From Mesotaenium endlicherianum (taxonomy: Eukaryota > Streptophyta > Zygnematophyceae > Zygnematales > Mesotaeniaceae), in contig WELA01007952.1 in the NCBI GenBank assembly GCA_009602735.1, positions 786,968 through 813,764 on the forward strand: a DNA stretch of 26,797 nucleotides, given 5' to 3'. Positions 18,755 through 26,797 of the stretch are shown piece by piece. The notes beneath the pieces were generated by a model that made no database searches, was not told where the DNA came from, and saw only the letters and a program-made list of their open reading frames with translations. Within the stretch, counting starts at the first letter, position 1. Each line of letters begins with the position of its first letter. The translations under genes were made by a program, and so were the position numbers.

Positions 18755-19307
18755 GTCCTGTGGGCTTATGTGTGTCATGATTGGTGAATAGTGGTTGACA
18801 TTGTATAGAGTTGTGATGCGTGACATTTGGCAGCACACTACAATGTAAGAAACTTTACATATCAAACAGAAAAATGAGACTGTGAGTCAAATTGGCGACA
18901 GTTGTCATCAAGGAATTTAGAGCTCTCGCGAATTACACCTGAAGACTCCGGGAATTCGCTGAGGTAGTGGTATGCTTGAGCTCGTGATAGCAACGTATTC
19001 TTTTTCGACCCTCTCTCGCTAGGAAGCTCTCTTGGGTACAGCCATCTAGATAAGTTATTTCAGGCTCAGGTCGACGGCTCAAGGGCCAGTTTGGCATTGC
19101 CGCTGCAACCTTTACTTTCAGTTATTCTCGCATACGTGACCATCTGTATGGGAGGTCGGACAGGGAGTTTTTCGAAGCGTGTCGCATGATTGTTTGCAAG
19201 CTCTATATCTGCAGTGTGTTCTAGCCTCCTTCGTACCTCAAGAAATACTGCAGGACTAGGAAGAAGCCCCTACCACTTGATTTGGAGGGTTTGCTTTGTC
19301 TGTAACT

Positions 19308-19874
19308 ATGGCATATGTACACGATAAAGTTTTAGAGCAGATGTCTTCTGACAACAGTAATAGGTCACTACCCCAGCCTTTCGCTACAGACTTCACTGTT
19401 GCATCGGAAGCTTTGCTGTCTGCAAACCGCAAGTCATCTATAAATATTCCAAGTAGAAGATATTCAATGGAAGCTGAAGATCCCTCTGCACTCGACATCC
19501 TTCCTGTTGGAGTTTCAGCCTTTGCGCACCTATGTCATGGGATGGCCACAGGAGACTGGAAACCCCTGTTGGAGACCTTGGCTAGTGATGTCATTATGAC
19601 AATTCCACTTGGGGAATTTAAAGGCGAGCTAAAAGGGAAGGCAAAAGCTGGTGAATATTTTGCCCATTTGTCTGCTCTCTATCCAGAAGGTCTCCATATT
19701 GTACTAGAGAGCGTTACCAGCAACGACAAAACAGTTGTGTTTGAGTATACAGGTATTGGGAGGTTGAGGGGGCAAGAGCAGAAGCATAGAAGTATGCTGG
19801 CTTTAGATGTGCGGGAGAAGAGTGTGAGCTCTTTCAGGAGTTACTTTGGTTGGCCGGGTGAAGGCCATTGCTAA
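19308..19874 (+). CDS. SnoaL/NTF2-like domain protein
   Basis: An intact 188-codon frame starts at ATG 19308; an in-frame TGA lies about 30 bases upstream, so this is the first ATG unless an upstream exon exists. Residues 1-65 are Ser-rich with few acidic residues until later (NRKSSINIPSRRYS) and could be a plastid transit peptide; this is inference. Residues about 71-181 form a cystatin-like alpha+beta NTF2 fold of the SnoaL type: FAHLCHGMATGDWKPLLETL, SDVIMTIPLGEFKGELKGK, then strands with VVFEYTGIGRLRG and FRSYFG. The family includes small-molecule isomerases, hydrolases and non-catalytic proteins, so no reaction can be named. The unbroken frame and typical domain length argue for a working gene. 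Confidence 0.75.
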   Translation: MAYVHDKVLEQMSSDNSNRSLPQPFATDFTVASEALLSANRKSSINIPSRRYSMEAEDPSALDILPVGVSAFAHLCHGMATGDWKPLLETLASDVIMTIPLGEFKGELKGKAKAGEYFAHLSALYPEGLHIVLESVTSNDKTVVFEYTGIGRLRGQEQKHRSMLALDVREKSVSSFRSYFGWPGEGHC

Positions 19875-21465
19875 AACTCTTTCGCATTCCATACCATGTA
19901 TATAAGAATTGGCAAGGTGTTATGAGGTTGGACCAATCATTTGGCACTAGGAGAAGCTTCACTGGCTTCTATGACTAGGCTTCTTTCTCTCGATAGAGAG
20001 CAGTGTGCTGCTGCCTGTTCTACATCCTGATTTGCCTGTGAATAGAGCATCCAGGAGTCCATGAAGGGATTGAAGAGTTCTCTTGTTGGTATAGAAGGTT
20101 ATCTTGACATATTGTAGGAATGTGTTGCATAGCTGTATATAGTAGCATTCAGCTCTTTATTTAGTATTCTGCTTTTGAAGCTCCCCTCAGACATGTACTC
20201 CTTTGTGCAACGTATCTTATATGGAGATTATGTTCAGCCACATTTGTTTCGTGCGATTGGCTTTAGCTTGCTCGATAAGTTTGGGCCATGATGTATGTGT
20301 AGGAAAGAGTCAACCATGGGCCTGCAGTTTGATCAAGGTATATTGAAAATGTGGACTTACTGTCATGAGATATTTGGTGTTGGCATGCACTTCTGCAGAT
20401 CAGTCATCACAATAGGTGAGCATTGAGAATAGAGCCTCTTTGCTGCATAGGAATCCATTAAAACAAGTTGTGTTTGCCTAGAATGTGATTGAAGGCAAAG
20501 GCTGTAGCTTTCTACATAGTTCGTGTGAAGAAACCTTGGGTTCCTTTTTCAGACAAAGTGCCCGAGCTGGTGCCTATCACCTTACGGGGGGGGTTACCAC
20601 ATACTTGCTATGCGCCCTTGAGCCAGCTGATGATATATTTTTGCCAACACTTCAATAAAGAAAGGGTTTCTGGGGTGGGTATGATGAGTATGAAAGGCGA
20701 CTCATCCATGCTTGGTGGCGGGAGTCTACTGAGGCAGCCGCGGATTTTTTCAGTCACAAAGCATGGCTTCATCATAACAGAAAAGTCCCCAACTTTCCCT
20801 GCATTGTCTGTTTGCTGCTCTCTGTGACCATCTGGCATTGCACTGGAGCTTAGAAGTGTTCGGTAAAAGTGGTTTTCTCTTCTTTTTAACATGTAAGACT
20901 GTCGTGATGTTAAACCCTCTGCTTTCCTCCTGGATGTGCTCTGTGACCACTTTGATGCGTGTCGTTTTCTTTCCTCCATGATAACAGGTCCTTGAGCGAA
21001 AGGAACATATATACATGGGATGAACCTGACCTTTGACCCAATTTAGTTATGCTTTTGTGACAGTCGTGCAGGCCGGGTGCTTATTGGGTCTCATCTTTGA
21101 GGTTGAGGCAAAGTGAGGCTTGCGGGGGGGTGTGGTCCGTGCTTTGTCTTTACCGTGTTTGGTTCTGTACGCTGCCATAGTGTGGCTCTTCTTGTGTGTG
21201 CAGTTTCAAGTCTGATGCTGTCTCTGTATGCGACCTGTGGAATCCGGCTCAATGATAAGTGGTAGCTGTGACTATGCCTCCTGAAGAAGTGTATGATAGG
21301 GACGTATGATCCTTTTTGCAGCAGTGGGTTGAAGCAGGAGGTTTTGCTGACAGCTATGCTGCTGCTGCTGCTGGCTTCTCTTGAAGTTGTCCTCAACTAC
21401 AACTACTTTTCGGATAGGCTCGCATTGTGACACTAAATCTCAACGCACCATCTTTATGTCTGGTC
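19875..21465. other. 3' flank and intergenic DNA, no clear gene
   Basis: The first few hundred bases are probably the 3' UTR of the SnoaL-like gene. Several minus-strand frames of 80-120 codons near 20,610-21,390 have no recognisable domain. A GCT/GCA-rich (CTG)n-like stretch is at about 21,357-21,372. Confidence 0.4.
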
Positions 21466-21523
21466 CTACTGCTCTCTTGCCACATACTTCTTTCTCGCAA
21501 TCGCTCCCCTCCCTTGCCCTTCT
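21466..21523 (-). CDS. possible terminal exon of an unknown gene
   Basis: After a TTTTCAG acceptor the minus strand reads a split Arg then EGQGRGAIARKKYVAREQ and TAG. It joins in phase to the exon at 21,642 through a 118-bp GT-AG intron. The tail is very basic. No family is recognised and the exon is short, so chance is quite possible. Confidence 0.22.
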
Positions 21524-21641
21524 CTGAAAATTTGCAGGGTAGCTGCCAGCCTCTTTTGCAGGACTTGGCAGGCAGTCTGGACCTCGCCCCTATAAATGAT
21601 GGGGAGTCAGCTGCACCTTCACTTGGTCGGCCCATACTTAC

Positions 21642-21850
21642 CTCTTGAAGGTGTTTTTACTGGTGTGCAATCCTGACCAGCCGTTGCTAGAGGTGGTGAT
21701 GGTGCGCTGCAGAAGAGTTGGAATGCTGGCAGTCTCAACGATGGGTGGGAGCTCCTTCTCGGCAACGGGGGCCTCACACAAGCCGGTGGGAGGTTTTCTC
21801 CCACTCCAACCGGGGTCCTCGAGCCGGAGCCCGGGCCCCCACCGGAACAA
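21642..21850 (-). CDS. possible internal exon of an unknown gene
   Basis: The minus-strand frame from about 21,850 reads CEAPVAEKELPPIVETASIP and TLLQRTITTSSNGWSGLHTS, and ends at a near-perfect donor, AAGAG|GTAAGTATG. The 5' border is not resolved, and the GC-rich part before KPPTG may not be coding. No known domain is seen. It overlaps the U1-like word ATACTTACCT on the plus strand, which is just the complement of the donor. Confidence 0.28.
21786..21804. repeat. 7-bp stem hairpin
   Basis: GTGGGAG and CTCCCAC flank a GTTTT loop. It lies inside the candidate minus-strand exon. No terminator function is implied. Confidence 0.4.
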
Positions 21851-23536
21851 ACACTATTCCAAACCACAGAAGGGGGAGTCATCAACCCTATTCACAGCCT
21901 CGTATTACCCTAACCCGACTCCCCCCCGGGACGACCTGCGCGTAGATGGCCTCCCACCGGAGCTGGGTACCTATACAGTCCCAAGCTGTCACAGCCTTGG
22001 CTGCGCAACCTTCAGGTATATCCACGTGCTTTCGCATATTAGAGCTGCTCTCAAATTCTGACACGTGCTGCTCAGGGCCTATGCCCTGCTCCTAACCACA
22101 CTTACCGCTCTTTTCATTCCTTCTCTTATTTGTGTGGCTCTGCAAGGACATTCAAATACGAACATAATCTGCACTGGCTGGGGCACAATTTTTTGTGCTG
22201 GCTCCCATGCAGGCCTGACATTTGATGACATCAACCATATGCAGATTATGTACTTTGTTCAACTCAACGAGACTTTGACGTTTGGGCTTTTCCATATTTT
22301 CTTTCCTAAGACTTTATTGGAGGCCCAGCTGCTGGCATGTAAGCATCGCAAGCAAATTTTTGTCATTGTCTGTTATGTATTTTAGTGCCACACCATTTGA
22401 ACCCGGCTTGGAAATCTTGGAGTACTTGTCCTGCATTCTTGTCAAGCAGCATTCCTTCTTTGAGAACCAATATACCTATTGAAGCATTTGGTGAATCTGT
22501 TTTAAGTTGTAGAGTGAGTGACACAAAGGTTTCCTTTTTGTGAAGAGTACGTGTCATTCAATTGACGTGCGCACGCATGGTGGTGATTGAGTAAATTGAT
22601 TGAATATTGGAGTGAACATACACTGAAGTATCACACGCATAGTAATGACTAATTTCTAGTTTTTGAAATGCTCACTCAGTCTCGACGAGTGAACAGTAGC
22701 AACCTTAGCACATTGCAGGGACTGATACCTGTCACAAATTTCAACCTTTCATTAGCATAATGAATTTCAATACTTGGGGCACTGTGCGGAATATTACTGA
22801 CATGATGGAGCAAGTTTTTCCCATACCAAGCATGCAAAGCATAATATCAATTAGAAAAGTGCACCTTGTGTGCCAAGCGTTTCCAAAGCAAGCATGATAG
22901 CCTTGTTGAATGGAGCTCGGGTGACTTAACCCAGTAGGTAAGTACCACCTTAGCTAAGTCAACAATACTATTCATGGTAGTTAGCAAATGCTGTGTCTAA
23001 GCGCTTGGCCGTTCCTTATCTTATCTTGATAAAGACACCTCTTATTCAGATACATATGAACATGGCACACTCAAGACAACGTAGGACTAACGAAGTAGAA
23101 GGACCTCTGTATGAAATGAGTGTCGAGCCCATGGGGTGCTAAGTGGCTGCCATTTTTTACTTCATTAAAAGCTTTCGCAAAAAATGAGTTGGGCGCAAAG
23201 GTTTCCCTTCTATTGATTCACTTCGCAACCATGAGGACTAAAATGGGCTGAAAAAGTCAAAAAAAAAGAAATCATGGCGCAACCAACAAAGTGTCGCAAT
23301 AACGCCCGTACTTTGGAGGGAGTTATCACCCCATGGTCGTGCCTAGCCACGTCGATGCCTCTTGCACGTGTGTCTAGGGGTCTCGTTGATTGTTGTTTGT
23401 TGACTTTGCACGTGTGTGGTCACGTGTAATTTTACCATTGATTGGACACTTCATGAACCTGGTTGGCAGTTGACCAAGTTCCCTTAATGAGCAGCTTTGA
23501 CGTTCACACACACACAATCTATATTCCAAGGCTTTC

Positions 23537-23899
23537 ATGGCTTCTCTTCTCAAAGTCCTATCAAAGTCTTTCATTGCAAAAAAATTGCTTCCTTCAACTT
23601 ATTTCTCTGGTGCAAAAGTTACTACTATTGTATGGTGCTTCTATGTTGGGTCTTTCACCCATATCAACGGGTTCATACGAATTATAGCTGCCGAAATCAC
23701 TTGCAAGTGGATTGCAAGGACACTCGAAAGAAAAGAGAGTTTTCTTTTCAAGCTTCCTCTTCAACTTTTCTTCAAGTACAAGCTTAACGAGACTCTTGAA
23801 CCAACGGCAACTCTTTCTCTTCAACGTGAGCTTCTCGGCTTTTGGCCACAGTCACCAGTTTCTTTGTGTGAGTACTTTCTTTCCTCGGCTCTTTACTGA
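23537..23899 (+). CDS. unrecognised ORF, 120 codons
   Basis: ATG 23537 opens a 120-codon frame with a basic, hydrophobic start (MASLLKVLSKSFIAKKLLPS) and one hydrophobic segment (VTTIVWCFYVG), then a Leu/Phe-rich tail. No family is recognised. The strand is rich in CTT, TTC and TCT, which disfavours stop codons, so the length alone is weak evidence. It could be a small organellar or membrane protein, or simply a chance frame. Confidence 0.2.
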   Translation: MASLLKVLSKSFIAKKLLPSTYFSGAKVTTIVWCFYVGSFTHINGFIRIIAAEITCKWIARTLERKESFLFKLPLQLFFKYKLNETLEPTATLSLQRELLGFWPQSPVSLCEYFLSSALY

Positions 23900-24437
23900 G
23901 AGCAATCTTAGCATCTGCTTTTTGTGAGCGACTTTTGAGAATTTGAATACTGTAGAGCAAATCACCATTTTATGTGCTCTTTGCACGCTAGTGTTTTTTA
24001 CAATTTCTAAGATTCTCACAACATATCAAATTTGCCAAATCTAGCCCGTCACGAGGTCTATTCTGCCTGAGGAGACTCCTGAATACTGATTTATTCTGCA
24101 AAGAGATAGAACATCATGAAAGGACGCTGAAGCGTGTCTCTTTGGCTCGTTATCGCCTTGAAGTTGCCGGTCTTGGCCTTCGCGCCTTTTTTCTTCTTCC
24201 TTCTCTTCTACGCGCGAAAAATAAATCTCTTTTTTGTGTGCCTGCCTTCTCGTCCAAGTCGGCAAGACACCTTCAAGGCCATCTCGGCCCCAATGTGCAC
24301 TCTCTTGTGTCACCCAGCCTTCTCAGGCTGCTGCGTCCCGCGTGGCTTGTTCGTCCTTCTTGGCATGGTCAAGTTCATGCAGCAGCTCAAACGCCGTGGC
24401 CGCTCTGTTGTGGCCGTTTCTCATGCGGCGGCCATTA

Positions 24438-24557
24438 GACCAAGTCCAACGTGGCTTGTCCACTTCACCCATTCCAAGGTGGCACATCTATCGTGGCTGG
24501 TTCTTGCATGGCTGCCGGTGGACCAAGTCGAACGTGGCTGTCCACTTCACCCATTCC
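24438..24557 (+). repeat. 37-38-bp direct repeat
   Basis: The segment starting GACCAAGTCCAACGTGGC at 24,438-24,475 recurs at 24,521-24,557 with one substitution and a short deletion; both copies end CACTTCACCCATTCC. Confidence 0.7.
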
Positions 24558-24909
24558 ACCCATTTCAGGGTGGCTACACTTGTGATGACACGTCATGCAT
24601 TTCATTGACAAAATTAAGCTGAGGTCGTCACTTTGAGTCAAATTCAGATTAACCTTGTCAACCTTGTCACCTTTTGCCTAGACTTCTGTGATCAACGTTT
24701 ACTCCTTACCGTACTTTGACCTGCCGCACCTTCCGCTGCGCGTGTCTGACCAACTCTGACCTCCAGTCGTGACATGAAGTGGAGCAGAATCGTAAGCTAA
24801 GAGAGTTTCAACAAAGTCAAACAAGGTCGAAACCAGTTGGTTCCCCTCGACCACTCCCTTCGTACAACTTTGTGATGGCATGGTCGTTCAATGACGTGTA
24901 ACAAACAGG

Positions 24910-24944
24910 AGGCTACTTTTTCAAAAACCATCGAAAAGTAGCCT
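24910..24944. repeat. 11-bp perfect inverted repeat
   Basis: AGGCTACTTTT (24,910-24,920) and AAAAGTAGCCT (24,934-24,944) flank a 13-base loop. It may be a MITE remnant or an RNA hairpin. It lies about 430 bp upstream of the Tim14 start codon. Confidence 0.6.
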
Positions 24945-25371
24945 GGTATGTACCGGAACTTTCCGATGTTCGTCTACTTGTGAGGTTCCCCATCTCACTT
25001 ATAATTTCAGTCACGCAGGCAGGAACACAGCAAGGAAGCTTTTTTTGGCCTGCTCTCTGTTGTCTATTTGATCTCGTGTCGCCTGCCCGCTTGCAACTTG
25101 CGAGACTCGTCTGTGCGTGATCGCTCTTCTCTAAAGTGGCGCCTATTAGCTTCGATTATTGCGCATTTCTCTTTTTTGTTGATCTTGCATAAGAAGAGAC
25201 TTCTGTTATCTCTTAGATCTAGGCCCCTGTCCGTAATTCCTGTCACCACTTTGTACAGCCTGGTGCAGAAGCTTGTGTTTATTTTTAATTTGGCAGCGGC
25301 TGGTTCAGCCACGCTCTGGTGCTTCTTCAGGCAGGAACGAGGATTTGGAGGTGTTTAGCTACAGTTGGGAG

Positions 25372-25374
25372 ATG
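25372..25374 (+). CDS. Tim14/Pam18 start codon (end of exon 1)
   Basis: GGGAGATG|GTGAGT: the ATG is followed at once by a consensus donor. Joined to the acceptor at 25,793 it gives M-ATPLVVG, the expected start of plant Tim14. The rest of exon 1 is 5' UTR. Confidence 0.7.
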
Positions 25375-25793
25375 GTGAGTTGTATCGTTTGTTACACAGG
25401 AGTTTTTCTTTGCACCTACTGTGAGAACGTACTCGGAGGAAAAATATTGGCAACATATTGGGGGCAAGCTCTTGAGATCAAGAGAGCGTAAGTAGGTGCA
25501 GAGGAGAACTAAATATTAGATGCACGCTCTCGTGTTGAAATAAAAACTTGTATGCGTCAGTGGCGGGGGTGTCTTTTCGCTAGCATCGAAATCCCAAAAG
25601 AAGGTCAGAGGGTGGTTCCTTTGTTGCGGCCAATTGCAGGGATTAAGTGTACTACTTTCGGTTGTTCTCGACTATACGCGCTCAGTTAGTGTAACGCGGT
25701 GCCCTATGGTGCCTTGAAGCTCGCCAGAGTTATTCTGCAATTGGTTCTGTCACATGTTAAACTGTGTATGTGATTTGCATGTGGCATATGCAG
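25375..25793 (+). other. Tim14 intron 1
   Basis: GTGAGT...TATGCAG, 419 bp. It separates the ATG from all other coding sequence. Confidence 0.7.
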
Positions 25794-25972
25794 GCAACTC
25801 CTCTAGTAGTAGGGGCGGCTGTAGCTACAGCAGCCATGGCTGGCAAGTATGGGATAGAGGCGTGGCAGGCATTCAAGAGCAGGCCACCTGTCCCACGCGT
25901 CAGAAGATTCTATGAGGGCGGGTTCCAGCCAATCATGACGCGACGAGAGGCTGCTCTCATCTTGGGCATCAG
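25794..25972 (+). CDS. TIM14: mitochondrial import subunit Tim14/Pam18, exon 2
   Basis: Tim14 (Pam18) is the J-protein of the TIM23 import motor: anchored in the mitochondrial inner membrane, it stimulates mtHsp70 ATPase on the matrix side. The exon starts after GCATATGCAG and codes 59 residues plus two bases: an N-terminal membrane segment (LVVGAAVATAAMAGKYG), the plant-like AWQAFKSRPPVPRVRRFYEG, and the family signature GGFQPIMTRREAALILGI. It ends ATCAG|GTGAGT; the next exon must supply Arg or Ser and then the J-domain helices with HPD, not seen before the window ends. Full proteins are about 110-115 residues, so about half is here. The match to plant forms is strong. Confidence 0.9.
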
Positions 25973-26411
25973 GTGAGTCTTGAGTGCCCAGCACAATGAT
26001 TCACGCATTCATATGTGGTCCCCGCTCAGCCACTGTTTTGAGTAGGGAGTATGCAGCAGGCTGGAAAACGTGTGAACAGGTGACCAGGTGTCATCAGGTC
26101 AGGTCTTGTGACTTCAGGTCAAGCCTGGCCAGGGGGAAGCGAGGCGAATTCAACGCAGTACAATTGTATGTATGTCGTCAGCATCATCTTACTCTTCAGG
26201 GTTGACCTCTCCTCAGCCTAGAGGGAGTGTTTGCTCTGGGCTTCCCTGCCGCATGCCTTGGCGACGGCCTTGCTGTTTTTGATGGGGTGCCCTCACACGC
26301 TTTGGGTGTCTTTTCTCTCTCCCCTCTCCCCCCTCCATCCACCCCTCCCAGACACATGCGCATAGTCACACTGATGAGCCTGCTGCCCATATTCAGCATA
26401 TTCTCAGTCTA

Positions 26412-26445
26412 CACCTGGCACCTGGCACCTGGCACCTGGCACCTG
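26412..26445 (+). repeat. CACCTGG tandem repeat
   Basis: Four perfect 7-bp units and a partial fifth. Each unit carries an E-box-like CACCTG. Confidence 0.85.
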
Positions 26446-26655
26446 AGTGCAGTGCCAGTAATTTGTCTGGCAGGTTTTCTGTTCACGGTTGCTAATCGAG
26501 CTGGGGCTCCAGGACTCTATTGGGAGGGCCATTGTTGTGATGCAGAGGAGCTGTGTTCTCCCTAAGGGCCTTAGCAGAAGCACGAGAGCGGTGGGGTGAG
26601 GAGACATGATAGTTGACGAGGTTGAGTACTGGTGGTGGTTCAGGCCCTGCCAGCA

Positions 26656-26706
26656 TGCACGCGAACGCGCAAGCATACGCACACGCACAGGCACGCGCAC
26701 ACAGAC
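26656..26706 (+). repeat. CACGCA-type microsatellite
   Basis: Imperfect alternation of ACGC, CACACG and GCAC words, like the tracts in the pectate lyase introns. Confidence 0.6.
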
Positions 26707-26734
26707 GCGGTCGCATGGGCGCAGTGGAAAGAGT

Positions 26735-26797
26735 TCGGGAGGAAGGGAAAGAGTGGAGGGGGGGAAGAAAGGAAGTAGGGAAGGCGGGAGGGGGAGG
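26735..26797 (+). repeat. purine-rich tract
   Basis: Almost only A and G up to the window edge, with GGAAGGGAAAG and GGAGGGGG words. The complement is a long polypyrimidine stretch. Confidence 0.6.

Larger units (their letters stand above)
18105..19307. other. intergenic region between divergent genes
   Basis: The pectate lyase gene points left and the SnoaL-like gene right, so both promoters, or a shared one, should be in this 1.2 kb. An extra 5' exon of the lyase may also be here. Two short tandem arrays are present. No TATA box can be assigned with confidence. Confidence 0.4.
21851..25371. other. 3.5 kb with no firmly supported gene
   Basis: Mostly AT-rich sequence. CACGTG-containing words recur (GCACGTGTGT at about 23,364 and 23,407). 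From about 23,500 to 24,400 the plus strand is pyrimidine-rich, which by itself keeps plus frames open. The last 300 bases before 25,372 should hold the promoter and 5' UTR of the Tim14 gene. Confidence 0.4.
25973..26797 (+). other. Tim14 intron 2, partial
   Basis: It begins GTGAGT and runs past the window edge, at least 825 bp. No exon with an HPD motif is found in any plus frame. Confidence 0.6.

Noticed and set aside
20489..20979. Overlapping frames on both strands near 20.5-21.0 kb
   Set aside because: None has a recognisable domain or consistent splice borders.
21634..21643. ATACTTACCT with a TATAAATG 43 bp upstream, as in a U1 snRNA gene
   Set aside because: The bases after it do not follow U1, there is no Sm site, and the word is the complement of a splice donor on the other strand.
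22065..22385. Plus-strand hydrophobic frame
   Set aside because: No ATG at its start and no family; likely chance.
22925..22975. A-box-like AACCCAGTAGGTAAGTACC
   Set aside because: No B-box or cloverleaf follows.
24134..24622. Plus-strand 162-codon frame
   Set aside because: The strand is pyrimidine-rich, a second overlapping frame is equally open, and part is a direct repeat; no domain is seen.

Overview
The window looks like nuclear DNA of a plant-lineage eukaryote, most likely a streptophyte alga or another early-diverging green lineage; the species cannot be fixed from the sequence. Three things support this: a Tim14/Pam18 gene whose N-terminal exon reads like the plant form, genes split by GT-AG introns of about 0.1-1.9 kb, and a dense set of decayed class I and class II transposons. 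There are no operons, CRISPR arrays, rRNA genes or convincing tRNA genes.

Left part (1-12,190), AT-rich and built mainly of mobile elements. A Ty3/gypsy-type gag-protease on the minus strand runs off the left edge (1-1935), with a probable primer-binding site and LTR-like DNA behind it (1957-2703). A short plus-strand reading frame with an organelle-presequence look, broken by two stops, follows at 2895. A decayed piggyBac element (about 4086-6645) encodes a minus-strand transposase with five stops and one frameshift. Next come a broken retroelement-like coding fragment (6725-7425), an LTR miniature element (TRIM) with two 140-bp LTRs (7426-7919), a 116-bp tandem repeat (8420-8745) and a foldback-type DNA element with long inverted repeats and a 7-8-bp target duplication (9145-9843).

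Middle part (12,194-18,104), GC-rich. A pectate lyase (polysaccharide lyase family 1) gene lies on the minus strand. Six exons with consistent phases and GT-AG borders can be joined to about 327 codons. The introns are full of microsatellites, including a poly-G run with an N.

Right part (18,105-26,797). A plus-strand SnoaL/NTF2-like gene (19,308-19,874) is intact. A weak two-exon candidate lies on the minus strand near 21.5-21.8 kb. After a long stretch without a clear gene, the first two coding exons of a Tim14/Pam18 gene (25,372-25,972) appear; its J-domain HPD exon must lie beyond the right edge. The three better-supported host genes (cell-wall pectin cleavage, a small NTF2-fold protein, mitochondrial protein import) have no evident functional link.
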